NCBI GenBank assembly: GCA_023511615.1
Contig: JAIMBL010000013.1
Location: 1-44,431 of the forward strand
Direction: 5' to 3'
Source of the DNA: Leptolyngbyaceae cyanobacterium HOT.MB2.61
Lineage (GTDB): Bacteria > Cyanobacteriota > Cyanobacteriia > Leptolyngbyales > Leptolyngbyaceae
Length of the DNA: 44,431 nucleotides
Shown piece by piece: positions 17,525-25,432 of the stretch (position 1 is its first letter; the number at the start of each line of letters is the position of its first letter). The notes below the pieces were generated by a model. That model was not told where the DNA came from. It saw only the letters and a program-made list of their open reading frames with translations, and searched no databases. Both the position numbers and the translations under genes were made by a program.

Positions 17525-19702
17525 TTACGAAGCGGTAAATTGATAACGGTTCTTGCCCAATTCTTTAGCACAGTACATGGCATTATCTGCCCTTTTTACC
17601 AGGGTTTCTGCATCCCTACCGTCCTGAGGGAAAAGACTGATGCCAACACTGGTTGTTACAGAAATGGTGCGTTCTTCAACCTCGAAGGGTTGGGAGAGGG
17701 TTGACAGAATTTTCTCAGCGACTCGACCTGCATCCTGACTGCTGGGAATGGCTGGCAGGATTACTGTAAACTCATCACCTCCCAGTCGTGAAACGGTATC
17801 ACTGCTACGGAGGCACCCCGTCAGGCGGCGGGCAACGGCTTTTAACAGCAAATCTCCAACATCATGCCCCTGGGTGTCATTGATCTGTTTGAACCCATCC
17901 AGATCCAGAAACAACAGAGCCACGAGTTGCTCATTTTCATTGGCCCAGACCAGTGCTTGATCGAGACGTTCCTGGAACAGCTGACGGTTGGGTAAACCTG
18001 TGAGAGGGTCATGGTTTGCCAGATGGCGAAGTTGGGTAGCAGATTGGGCCAGCTCAGCATTGGAACGAACGAGTTCGGCGGCAGTACGTTTCAGTTCCTC
18101 TTCCATGCGCTTGCGCTCGGTAATGTCCCGAATCACCCCCACCAGGAACAGGTTGCCTGCCGCGTCTTTATGAAGCGATCGCTTGGTCGCGATGTAGTGG
18201 GTTCTACCCTCTTGGTCGGTAAATTCTTCTTCGTTTTCGTATTCCTGGTCACTATCAAAGATGTGCTGATCTTGCTGGCGAAACATCTCCGCTTCGTGGG
18301 CTGGAAACACATCGTAGTCTGATTTGTTCAATAGCTCTTCCAGGGGGCGACCCAGGAATTTGCAGTAAGCCTGGTTAAGAACAATCCAGCGGTGCTGTCG
18401 GTCTTTGACGAAAATTGGATCGGGGATGGTGTTGATGATGCTATTTAAGAACTCCTTGGAACGTTTGAATTCCTCCTCCAAATGAGCCAGGTAAGCCAGA
18501 ATCACGACGGCAGATCCAAACATTGCCATCAAAGAAGGCACGACTGGCAACCACCAGCCTGCTAAAAACAGCAAATAGCAAAGGGTGGTCAGCATTCCTC
18601 CTGCCAGAATTATGGCTGGGGCAGATTTGTAGGGCGATCGCAACCGCCAGACTATTTCAGCTCCCAGCCAGGACCAGACCAGAATCCAGAACCATTCCAA
18701 TGGATCTGGCCAAACATTAATCAGTCCGCGCCCATCCAGGGCAGCGCTGATCATCTGGCTGACAAAGTTCGCCTGGAGTTCCACCCCGGAGACGGGTTGG
18801 GGCGGCTTGCCTAATTGGTGGCTATAAGATATCTGGAAGAAGTCTTTTAAGCTAATGGCGGTAGAACCAATGAGCACCAGGCGATCGCGCAGGACTTCAG
18901 GATGAACTCGCCCTTCCATCACCTCTGCCATTGACACAATGGGAACAGCATAGGTGGGTCTTCGTAGATTGCCAAGAATCTGGTAGCCACCATCATCCGC
19001 CTGAACATAGGCACCATCATTTTCCTTAAACCGAGGAAAAACCGCATTCCCTAGCTGTAAGTAGTTGGGATTGTTGGCAGACGGTTTGGGGGTAATTCCT
19101 TCTGCTTTGAGATACTTCAGGGCTAATTTGAGGATCAGGCTTTCGTGGTCTTTGCCATCGTCCAACGTCCAGTAAAGCAATCCACGCCGCACTTTACCAT
19201 CGCCATCGAATACCAGATTGTTGAAGCCAACCTGGTTGCGATCGCCCAAAACCGGAGGGGCTGGAACACCTGCGCTGGCTTTGTCTTTAATTTGCTCAAT
19301 GCCAATCAAATTGGGCATGTTTCGGTATACATCCAGCAATTTTGCATGACCCGGCTCAACTGGAAGATCCCGATAAATATCTAAACCCACAACACGGGGC
19401 CGATATGACTGAATCTTTTGTAGCAGTTCGGCCAGCATTGTGTCAGACAGGGGCCATTGTTTGGCTTTTTGCAAATCGGTTTCGCCAATACCAACTACTA
19501 CAACCCGCTCATCAATTGGCTCTGGCGATCGCAGGCAAAAAAACTGATCCAGAGCCGTCCACTCCCATGCCTGCAATATCCCAGTAGAACGCAACAAAAT
19601 CACGCAACCAGCAACGCTTGAAGCTGTGAGTAGAACCCGTCCCCCTCCTGCCAATGCCCTTTTTAGCACTGCCCAAATTCTTCGGTCTCTGCCTGAATGC
19701 AT
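17525..19702 (-). CDS. CHASE2-PAS-GGDEF diguanylate cyclase
   Basis: This 725-aa membrane signalling protein should make cyclic di-GMP in response to an extracytoplasmic cue. An N-terminal transmembrane helix (residues ~22-42) is followed by a CHASE2 sensor domain (~45-320; VVVVGIGETDL, RPRVVGLDIYRD, RLVLIGST). Three transmembrane helices follow (~330-410). A PAS domain (~415-530; SIINTIPDPIFVKDRQ, GVIRDITERKR) and a coiled linker lead to GGDEF (~560-722; HDPLTGLPNR). The active motif GGDEF is intact at 641-645, and an RxxD inhibitory site (RSSD, 632-635) lies at the canonical five-residue spacing, so product inhibition is expected. No EAL domain is present. Confidence 0.93.
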   Translation of the reverse strand: MHSGRDRRIWAVLKRALAGGGRVLLTASSVAGCVILLRSTGILQAWEWTALDQFFCLRSPEPIDERVVVVGIGETDLQKAKQWPLSDTMLAELLQKIQSYRPRVVGLDIYRDLPVEPGHAKLLDVYRNMPNLIGIEQIKDKASAGVPAPPVLGDRNQVGFNNLVFDGDGKVRRGLLYWTLDDGKDHESLILKLALKYLKAEGITPKPSANNPNYLQLGNAVFPRFKENDGAYVQADDGGYQILGNLRRPTYAVPIVSMAEVMEGRVHPEVLRDRLVLIGSTAISLKDFFQISYSHQLGKPPQPVSGVELQANFVSQMISAALDGRGLINVWPDPLEWFWILVWSWLGAEIVWRLRSPYKSAPAIILAGGMLTTLCYLLFLAGWWLPVVPSLMAMFGSAVVILAYLAHLEEEFKRSKEFLNSIINTIPDPIFVKDRQHRWIVLNQAYCKFLGRPLEELLNKSDYDVFPAHEAEMFRQQDQHIFDSDQEYENEEEFTDQEGRTHYIATKRSLHKDAAGNLFLVGVIRDITERKRMEEELKRTAAELVRSNAELAQSATQLRHLANHDPLTGLPNRQLFQERLDQALVWANENEQLVALLFLDLDGFKQINDTQGHDVGDLLLKAVARRLTGCLRSSDTVSRLGGDEFTVILPAIPSSQDAGRVAEKILSTLSQPFEVEERTISVTTSVGISLFPQDGRDAETLVKRADNAMYCAKELGKNRYQFTAS

Positions 19703-19793
19703 TGTGACGATTACCTAGAAACTTTCCTGCAAACGACATGCACCACAGTTAGGTTTCCCAGTAATCACTGAAACAATAACGTCCAGAAGCGGT

Positions 19794-19903
19794 GTATCAG
19801 GAGCGGAGAGGATATAGGAAGTCTGACAATGTTTCCTTGTTTTGATATTCACAAAAGTCGATATATGTATCAGGAGCGGAGAGGATATAGGAAGTCTGAC
19901 AAT
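19794..19903. repeat. 37-bp direct repeat pair separated by 36 bp
   Basis: The 37 bases at 19794-19830 (beginning GTATCAGGAGCGGAGAGG and ending TCTGACAAT) are repeated without change at 19867-19903. The 36 bases between them are unique in the window. The dimensions are those of one CRISPR repeat-spacer-repeat unit, but there is no third repeat, no cas gene, and a simple segmental duplication explains it equally well. Confidence 0.8.
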
Positions 19904-19965
19904 CGCTACGACTCGTCACATCCTGAAGGAAAGGAAGGGAGGGTTTTGCGGTGCAGACTGAGAGG

Positions 19966-20046
19966 GGGTAGACCTGACAAGGTAATGATGAGCGGCACTA
20001 GCTGCCAGCATTAACGCCTCAAAAATCATTACGGTTTGGGCACTAC
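19966..20046 (+). repeat. Dispersed structured repeat family D, copy 1
   Basis: About 80 bases from GGTAGACCTGACAAGGTAAT to GGTTTGGGCACTA are repeated at 44353-44431 with scattered changes. The GTAATGATG near the start can pair either with the nearby CAGCATTAAC region or with the later ATCATTAC, so alternative hairpins are possible. Compensating differences between copies (AGCGGC...GCTGCC versus AGTGGC...GCCACC) suggest the stem is maintained. Confidence 0.65.
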
Positions 20047-20084
20047 CTAAGAGGGAACTGATAGGGATTGTTGTAAATTATGGC

Positions 20085-20190
20085 TAGTACAGCAAAACAA
20101 AAGTTTTGTTGGAGGTGCAATGGTTCCAGCCCTGCCTGGGGGCGAAGCCTCCAGACCTCATGTCGCAAAATTTAGTGTTTGCAACAATAG
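20085..20190 (+). repeat. Dispersed repeat family E, copy 1
   Basis: The outer parts, TAGTACAGCAAAACAAAAG on the left and CGCAAAATTTAGTGTTTGCA on the right, match the minus-strand reading of 30999-31078. The middle differs between copies. The left end has a CAAAAC-AAAA-GTTTTG stem-loop. Confidence 0.6.
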
Positions 20191-20213
20191 ATAGCCACAA
20201 GCAGTCCTATTGA

Positions 20214-20825
20214 ATGCCTCCTTCTACCCACCCTATTCTGCAACAGAGCTTTGCAGTGATTGATTGCGAAATCGGAGAACACGCCTTTACACCCGATGAG
20301 TATGCCGTTGTGCGGCGAGTCATTCACAGCACGGCAGACTTTGAGTTTAAGGATCTGATCCGGTTCAGTCCAGGAGCCATTGAGGGCGCGATCGCTGCTC
20401 TCCGGCAGCAAATTCCCATTGTGACTGATGTCAATATGGTCAAACAGGGTGTTGCCACGATGGTTACTCAGACCTTTGGCAATCCTCTCATTAGCGCAGT
20501 GGATCAGGTAACTGAAGCCCTTCCTGGCAAAACTCGCACCGAAACCGGGATACTCCAGTGCTTTAAAGAATTCCCGGAAGCCATTTATGCGATCGGCAAT
20601 GCCCCCACAGCCCTGCTGGCCCTCTGCGCCTGCCTGCCCACTCCGCGCCAGCCCACTTTAATCATCGGTGCTCCGGTTGGATTCATCTCCGTCCTGGAGT
20701 CCAAAGCCGCCCTTGCCCAAACCCCTGTCCCCCAGATCCGAATCGATGGACGCAAAGGAGGTTCACCCGTAGCAGCGGCTATTTTGAATGCTCTGCTGGT
20801 TTTAGCATGGGAAAAGGGAGGGTAG
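20214..20825 (+). CDS. cobH: Precorrin-8X methylmutase
   Basis: This enzyme (CobH/CbiC, 203 aa) moves a methyl group from C-11 to C-12 of precorrin-8X to give hydrogenobyrinic acid or its cobalt form in corrin synthesis. Signatures include RRVIHSTADFEF with the catalytic His (residue 38), IPIVTDVNMVKQGV, AIGNAPTALLAL, IIGAPVGFISVLESK and GRKGGSPVAAAILNALL. Length is normal. The ATG at 20214 is used; there is no clear ribosome site. It stands alone here rather than with other cob genes, and no B12 riboswitch is visible upstream. A GC-rich hairpin follows at 20882-20904. Confidence 0.93.
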   Translation: MPPSTHPILQQSFAVIDCEIGEHAFTPDEYAVVRRVIHSTADFEFKDLIRFSPGAIEGAIAALRQQIPIVTDVNMVKQGVATMVTQTFGNPLISAVDQVTEALPGKTRTETGILQCFKEFPEAIYAIGNAPTALLALCACLPTPRQPTLIIGAPVGFISVLESKAALAQTPVPQIRIDGRKGGSPVAAAILNALLVLAWEKGG

Positions 20826-20881
20826 GGGAGCAAGTTATTAACCTGGCAACTGTTGTGACTACAGACGCCCTCACCCTAAAT

Positions 20882-20904
20882 CCCTCGCCCAAAATGGGCG
20901 AGGG
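20882..20904 (+). terminator. GC-rich stem-loop downstream of cobH
   Basis: CCCTCGCCC and GGGCGAGGG form a perfect nine-base stem with loop AAAAT, 57 bases after the cobH stop. There is no clear T-run, so factor-independent termination is uncertain; this may equally be one of the common cyanobacterial intergenic palindromes. Confidence 0.45.
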
Positions 20905-21056
20905 ACTTTCGATCCGGCTCCCCTTCTCCTCTTATGGGAAAAGGGGTTGGGGGATGAGGGTGGTTCGGAATGCACGATCAAATACTGTCAGGTTAATCGT
21001 TGTTAGTTATTGGTTGTTAGTGGTTAGTGAAAAGTGTGTTAGTGGTTAGTGAAAAG

Positions 21057-21225
21057 TGAAAGCTGCATCTCATGACTTACATCGGTGCTTAAACCTCCGA
21101 AATTTTGGCAGACGAGGCGGCAGGCAACAGGCGCGATCAGAAGGGAGAGGTGAGAGGTGAAAGCTCAGAACTCAAAACTCAAAACTCAGAACTCAAAACT
21201 CAAAACTTCCCACCCCACCTCCCCA
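21057..21225 (+). repeat. Composite repeat family B, copy 2
   Basis: This begins AAAGCTGCATCTCATGACTT, continues through an AAACCTCCGAAATTT-like palindrome and a 'gaggcggcaggcaacagg' block, and ends in six 'actcaaaa/actcagaa' heptamer units (about 21165-21207). It is the inverted partner of 15418-15590, with one extra block of heptamers here. Confidence 0.6.
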
Positions 21226-21335
21226 ACTCTCTTGATCGAAACTCCATCAAATTCATAGCGCGTCACCGGAACTTATCGCCTCTAAAATAATTCAAAGCCT
21301 GTAGAAGAAACTCGTTAGTGCTAATTGTGTCCGGT

Positions 21336-21854
21336 ATGCGCCCAACCATGATGAAAACTCTGAATCGCTCTGTAAGAACCATTTCCGCAAACAGGCAGAG
21401 GGTAACCGCTGTGCCAGTTCGTTCGATCCTTTCGCGGATTGGCATTGTGAGTGTGCTTTCTACTGCCAGCTTGCTGTTTGGGGTAACTCCTCAAATTGCT
21501 CAACGTCCGGCTGATCTGTTTTCTGGTTCCGCGGCCTATGCTCAGGGTGATCCCGCAATTACAAACTATGCCAATGCGGCTTATCAAATTGAGCGCTTAC
21601 GCCAGAGGAAGTTCAGGGAAGCCAAGAATGAATTAGGGGGTAATGTGCCCGCAAATGTTTGTCAGCAGCAAACGATTCCTGCTTCGGTTCGTAGCATCTG
21701 CGATGAGTTTATGAAGGAGTCCTCTGACATCATTAAGAGCAATGGCCTGTCGATCGCTCAGTTCAACGAGATTACTCGTCGTAAGGACAGCGATCCAGCC
21801 CTGCAACAGCAGATCGATAACGAATTACTGCGGATTCAGAAAAAGACCCCGTAG
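21336..21854 (+). CDS. DUF4168 domain secreted protein
   Basis: This 172-aa protein has a long basic N-terminal segment, a hydrophobic stretch (about residues 33-52), and a likely signal peptidase site around SAAYAQ, so it is probably exported. The mature part carries the cyanobacterial DUF4168 pattern: TNYANAAYQIERLRQRKF, GNVPANVCQQQTIP, VRSICDEF and NGLSIAQFNEITRRKDSDP. Two cysteines (CQQQ and ICDEF) could form a disulfide. Function of the family is unknown. The start is uncertain: GTG 21318, ATG 21336, ATG 21348 and ATG 21351 are in frame. A strong hairpin follows the stop. Confidence 0.78.
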   Translation: MRPTMMKTLNRSVRTISANRQRVTAVPVRSILSRIGIVSVLSTASLLFGVTPQIAQRPADLFSGSAAYAQGDPAITNYANAAYQIERLRQRKFREAKNELGGNVPANVCQQQTIPASVRSICDEFMKESSDIIKSNGLSIAQFNEITRRKDSDPALQQQIDNELLRIQKKTP

Positions 21855-21880
21855 CGTTCCCCCAAGCTATCAAAATTCTG

Positions 21881-21928
21881 ACAACCATAGAATGGATAGG
21901 TTCCTGGCATAATCCACTCTATGGTTGT
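21881..21928 (+). terminator. Stem-loop downstream of the DUF4168 gene
   Basis: ACAACCATAGA (21881-21891) pairs perfectly with TCTATGGTTGT (21918-21928), and after one mismatch the stem continues with TGGA/TCCA. A short T run follows (gttgttt). Position 27 bases after the stop and stem strength fit a transcription terminator. Confidence 0.65.
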
Positions 21929-22013
21929 TTGCATGGAATCCCTGGAAAAAGTGTTCATTGATACCTAATAAACCTCCATGATTCTGTAAACCCTTATTAT
22001 GGCAATTCCCAAA

Positions 22014-22129
22014 TATCGCGGTAGTTCTTGTGGTTAGGACGGGGTGCAGGGGTGGAACCCATGGCTGGGGGCGAAGCCCGAACTCCCTCTCTAATTCCAA
22101 TGTCCTGACGCACCTGCGTAGAGCCATAA
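22014..22129 (-). repeat. Long-hairpin dispersed element, family C, copy 3
   Basis: The minus-strand reading runs TATGGCTCTACGCAGGTGCG, then AGGACATTGGAATTAGAG, then GGGCTTCGCCCCCAGCC, then GTCCTAACCACAAG and ACCGCGATAT, matching copies 1 and 2. It ends 27 bases before the formamidase start, so it probably lies in that gene's promoter or leader. Confidence 0.7.
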
Positions 22130-22156
22130 GTGGAATGCAGTTAGCAGGAGGTTTAA

Positions 22157-23175
22157 ATGAGTGGACTTGGTGGTTTAAACAAATCCCCTGATGGCGTTGT
22201 TTTGGGGCTGGTGCAGTTGCAGTTACCTAATGTTGCGACTCCTGACGATGTGATAGCTCAGACTCAAAAAATTTGCACCATGGTAGCCAAGGCGCGGCGC
22301 ACCATGCCAACGATGGATCTAGTTGTTTTTCCGGAGTACGCCCTTCACGGTCTGTCGATGGACACAAACCCAGACATCATGTGTCGTCTGGATGGACCAG
22401 AAGTAGCCGCTTTCAGTGCTGCCTGCTATGAGAACAAAATCTGGGGGTGTTTCTCCATCATGGAATACAATCCCTCCGGCAACCCTTACAACAGCGGCAT
22501 CATTTTGGATGACCAGGGAGAACTCAGACTTTACTACCGCAAACTGCATCCCTGGGTTCCGGTTGAACCTTGGGAACCCGGTAACTTAGGAATTCCTGTC
22601 TGCGAAGGTCCCAATGGTAGTACCCTCGCCCTGATTATCTGTCACGATGGCATGTTTCCAGAAATGGCGAGGGAATGTGCTTATAAAGGGGCTGACATTA
22701 TGCTGCGTACAGCAGGCTACACCCCCCCATCCGCCATGCATGGCACATCACCAACCAGGCCAATGCGTTTTGCAATCTGATGTACACCGCATCTGTTTGT
22801 ATGTGTGGTAGCGATGGCACCTTCGACTCCATGGGCGAAGGTATGATTGTTAATTTTGATGGAATGCCGCTGGTGCTGGGTAACAGTCGTCCTGATGAAA
22901 TCATCACTGGAGAAGTGCGTCCTAAACTTGTTCAAGAAGCACGTCGTTACTGGGCTGTGGAGAACAATATTTACCAGTTTGGGCATCGGGGCTATGTTGC
23001 TGTGAAAGGCGGTGCTCAGGATTGCCCTTATACCTATATGCAGGATATGGTCAACGGAACTTACCGCCTCCCCTGGGAAGAGGAAGTGGTGCATACGGAT
23101 GGAACCTCCTGCGGATTTCCTGCACCCACCCGGTTTTATCAGGGCATGCCACTGACAGAGACGGCTGCTAAATGA
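22157..23175 (+). pseudogene. amiF: Formamidase (AmiF-type amidase), frameshifted
   Basis: The two pieces 22157-22780 and 22780-23175 are one nitrilase-superfamily amidase split by a frameshift. Joined, they give about 339 aa, the normal size, and closely resemble formamidase AmiF (formamide to formate and ammonia). The Glu-Lys-Cys triad is in the first piece: Glu60 (FPEYALHGL), Lys129 (YYRKLHPW) and Cys162 (ICHDGMFPE). The second continues with LMYTASVCMCG, FDSMGEGMIVNFDG and AVENNIYQFGHRGYV. The break is in a run of seven C's at 22722-22728; one more C would restore GYTPPIRHAWHITNQANAF, exactly the family spacing. It has a strong AGGAGG ribosome site at 22146-22152. It may be a true pseudogene, a sequencing error in the homopolymer, or a phase-variable switch. 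Confidence 0.88.
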
Positions 23176-23273
23176 GGAGTTGTTGGTTGTTAGTTGTTAG
23201 TGAAGTGAGGGGTGAGGATGGTTTTCAGGAAGGTTGAAACTCGTTCGAAATAGCTAATGAATGGAGGTTCGCT

Positions 23274-23954
23274 GTGGCTTGTTATGTAGACTCTGAGCCC
23301 TATCCCTTTCCCTACAATGGCGATTTGCGTCCAGAAAATACGGTTTTTCTGATTATTGATATGCAGACGGATTTCTGTGGCAAGGGGGGGTATGTGGATC
23401 AGATGGGCTATGACCTGTCACTTACGGCTGCGCCGATTGCACCCATCAAGAAGGTGCTTTCCGTCATGCGAGAAAAGGGTTTCAATGTCATGCATACCCG
23501 CGAGGGCCACCGCCCTGATCTGGCCGATTTGCCCGAAAACAAGCGGTGGCGATCGCGCCGAATTGGGGCAGGCATCGGTGACCCCGGTCCCTGTGGCAAA
23601 ATCTTGGTCAGGGGAGAACCCGGTTGGGAAATTATTCCCGAACTCGCTCCCCTACCAGGTGAAGCAGTTATTGATAAGCCCGGCAAAGGCTCCTTCTATG
23701 CCACTGATCTGGATATGTTGCTGAAGTTGCGGGGAATTCAAAACATCATCCTGGCAGGGATTACAACCGATGTCTGCGTTCATACCACCATGCGCGATGC
23801 CAACGATCGCGGCTATGAATGCCTCCTACTTTCAGACTGCACCGGAGCCACTGACTACAACAACCATCTGGCTGCCCTCAACATGGTGAAAATGCAGGGT
23901 GGCGTATTTGGAGCCGTAGCAGATTCCAACGCACTGCTGGCAGCAATCAGCTAG
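23274..23954 (+). CDS. Cysteine hydrolase, biuret amidohydrolase (BiuH)-like
   Basis: This 226-aa isochorismatase-family hydrolase closely resembles biuret hydrolase: [76 protein letters not shown] and [13 protein letters not shown]. The catalytic Asp29, Lys135 and Cys168 are all present (corresponding to D36, K142 and C175 of the Rhizobium enzyme), so it should release ammonia from biuret or a related ureide. It starts at GTG 23274 with GGAGG at 23263-23267. It lies 98 bases downstream of the amidase gene and is likely co-transcribed. No membrane or export signal is present. Confidence 0.85.
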   Translation: MACYVDSEPYPFPYNGDLRPENTVFLIIDMQTDFCGKGGYVDQMGYDLSLTAAPIAPIKKVLSVMREKGFNVMHTREGHRPDLADLPENKRWRSRRIGAGIGDPGPCGKILVRGEPGWEIIPELAPLPGEAVIDKPGKGSFYATDLDMLLKLRGIQNIILAGITTDVCVHTTMRDANDRGYECLLLSDCTGATDYNNHLAALNMVKMQGGVFGAVADSNALLAAIS

Positions 23955-23960
23955 TACTCT

Positions 23961-24052
23961 GTCAAATTGAATTTGACGGTTAGCGAATACCCAGGAAGTT
24001 GATGGGGGTTAAATTTTGACGGGGGGTCGCAGACCCGTCAAAATTTTCCTGG
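23961..24052 (+). terminator. Strong inverted repeats downstream of the BiuH-like gene
   Basis: A perfect palindrome GTCAAATT-G-AATTTGAC lies at 23961-23977. It is followed by a larger hairpin in which AAATTTTGACGG (24011-24022) pairs with CCGTCAAAATTT (24035-24046), extended outside by CCAGGAA with TTCCTGG. Position just after the stop suggests transcription termination. Confidence 0.6.
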
Positions 24053-24123
24053 CGGAACACTACTAGAACTTGGCGTAAATAGCCGCCCCTTTTCTGCCCG
24101 GTCTGCCAGGGTGATGTTATGCC

Positions 24124-24218
24124 GATTCTCAATTTTGGATTTGCGATTTTGGATTGACAAACACTGAACCCTGCGAGGGTTCCAGTCTGTTCATCTGTAG
24201 CCCTACTTTGAAGAATTG
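24124..24218 (+). repeat. 95-bp dispersed repeat family F, copy 1
   Basis: This runs from GATTCTCAATTTTGGATT through an AACCCT-GCG-AGGGTT stem-loop to CATCTGTAGCCCTACTTTG and AAGAATTG. It recurs in the same orientation at 40892-40986 with about one change in ten bases. It lies downstream of both the BiuH-like gene and dnaJ, in a converging intergenic region where no gene is seen (23955-24283). Confidence 0.75.
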
Positions 24219-24283
24219 GTGTAATCAGGTATTTGGGATAAGCAGGTAATATTAAATTCGGTTCAATGACCCATGGGCGAGCT

Positions 24284-25285
24284 TTAAAGCCTCACACCCT
24301 TTAAGCTACTGCGGGGGTCGTAGCTACGGATGGAGCGGAGTTTTTCGTACAGTTCGCGCTCGGCAGAGGTGAGGGTCTTCGGGGGAGTAATGACGATGCG
24401 AACAATCTGATCCGTGCGATCGCCCTTTGGATTGCGCCACCCCTTCCCTCGCAGCCGCAGGGATTGTCCTGAACGGATGCCAGGAGGTACGTTCATGGTT
24501 ACAGGGCCATCTGGAGTGGGAACTTCCACCTGCGTCCCCAAAACCGCTTCATCGGGGGAAATGGGTACTTCGCAGACCAGGTTTTCGCCATCAAACTGGA
24601 AGAATGGATGGGGCGTAATTTCAACGGTCAGATACAGGTCGCCTCGCTGGCTGGTGTAATAGGGGCTGTATTGCCCTTTGCCCTTAACGCGAATTCGGCT
24701 CTTGGGTTTGGCTCCTGGAGGAATCCGAACTTCAAACTCTTCGCGCCCCAACACCAGCCGCTTTTGCACACCGTGGAAGGCTTCTGAAAGATTCAGAGTA
24801 ATCGTTGCTTCCGTATCCAAGCCAGTGCCAGTGCCGGTGTCAAATCCTGTGGAGAACCCATCGCTGGGTGTGCGATAGGTGCGGTAGCCCGTTTGAGTAC
24901 CTCGCCCAAAGCCCGTACTACCCGTTCCCATGCGACCGAGCAGCTCGTTGATAAATTCTTCAAAACTACCGTATTGCCCAAACTCGAAGCCATCGAAGTC
25001 CATATTAGAGAAGGGCGATCGTCCACCAGCTGATGCTCCAGCCGTTTCAGCCTGCCTCCAATACTGCCCGAAGCGATCGTACTTCTGCCGCTTATCGGGG
25101 TCCGACAATACTTCGTAGGCTTCATTGATTTCCTTAAATCGAGCTTCAGCCGCTTTGTTACCCGGGTTCATATCAGGGTGATACTTCCGCGCCAGCTTGC
25201 GAAATGCCTTTTTGATCTCATCGGCACTGGCAGTCTTACTTACCCCCAGAATGGCATAGTAGTCTTTGAAGTCAGTTGAAGCCAT
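24284..25285 (-). CDS. dnaJ: DnaJ-family chaperone, class II (no zinc finger)
   Basis: This Hsp40 co-chaperone stimulates the ATPase of DnaK. The J domain is at residues ~7-72 with HPD at 36-38 (KYHPDMNPG). A G/F-rich and G/T-rich linker follows (~75-155, including [14 protein letters not shown]). Two C-terminal substrate-binding domains follow (~155-320; [44 protein letters not shown] and [18 protein letters not shown]). The cysteine-rich zinc domain of classical DnaJ is absent, so it is of CbpA or DnaJ2 type. Length is 333 aa. It lies 148 bases downstream of hsp20 on the same strand, with a terminator-like hairpin between. Confidence 0.93.
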   Translation of the reverse strand: MASTDFKDYYAILGVSKTASADEIKKAFRKLARKYHPDMNPGNKAAEARFKEINEAYEVLSDPDKRQKYDRFGQYWRQAETAGASAGGRSPFSNMDFDGFEFGQYGSFEEFINELLGRMGTGSTGFGRGTQTGYRTYRTPSDGFSTGFDTGTGTGLDTEATITLNLSEAFHGVQKRLVLGREEFEVRIPPGAKPKSRIRVKGKGQYSPYYTSQRGDLYLTVEITPHPFFQFDGENLVCEVPISPDEAVLGTQVEVPTPDGPVTMNVPPGIRSGQSLRLRGKGWRNPKGDRTDQIVRIVITPPKTLTSAERELYEKLRSIRSYDPRSSLKGVRL

Positions 25286-25353
25286 ATCTTTAGTAGCTGA
25301 GTCGAATATTGTCTCTATGATGCCCTAGATAAGGGGTTTCCTGCTTAAAGAAA

Positions 25354-25390
25354 CAGGGTAGGGCAACTCCTTGATAGGAACCCTACCCTG
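25354..25390 (-). terminator. Terminator between hsp20 and dnaJ
   Basis: CAGGGTAGGG (25354-25363) and CCCTACCCTG (25381-25390) form a perfect ten-base stem around a 17-base loop that has its own small stem (TCCT/AGGA). On the minus strand the hairpin is followed by a T-rich stretch (TTTCTTT), as in a factor-independent terminator after hsp20. Some read-through into dnaJ remains possible. Confidence 0.7.
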
Positions 25391-25432
25391 AACTACTTTA
25401 TACGGCGGATACTTTCATCGCTCCGCTAACCC

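Larger units (their letters stand above)
19703..20213. other. Repeat-dense intergenic region upstream of the precorrin-8X methylmutase gene
   Basis: This 511-base divergent region carries no supported gene. It contains a 37-bp direct repeat pair (19794-19903), repeat D copy 1 (19966-20046) and repeat E copy 1 (20085-20190) almost back to back. Leftward it must hold the cyclase promoter and rightward the methylmutase promoter. I looked for a cobalamin riboswitch before the methylmutase gene and did not find one. Confidence 0.6.
20826..21335. other. Repeat-rich intergenic region
   Basis: This 510-base stretch has no supported gene. It holds a GC-rich hairpin (20882-20904) within a larger 'ccctcaccc ... 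gggatgaggg' inverted tract, a run of 'gttgttagtggttagtgaaaa' words (20998-21060), and composite repeat B copy 2 (21057-21225). Two 61- to 80-codon frames across it are encoded by the repeats and are rejected. Confidence 0.6.

Noticed and set aside
19703-20213. Possible cobalamin riboswitch before the precorrin-8X methylmutase gene
   Set aside because: I looked for the conserved B12-box and helix pattern and found only the repeats listed; no match that would stand.
20807-21290. Frames of 80 and 61 codons downstream of cobH
   Set aside because: They are encoded by simple repeats and the hairpin tract, with repetitive residues and no domain.
22014-22156. NtcA operator upstream of the formamidase gene
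   Set aside because: No clear GTA-N8-TAC was found in the spacer; the region is occupied by repeat C.
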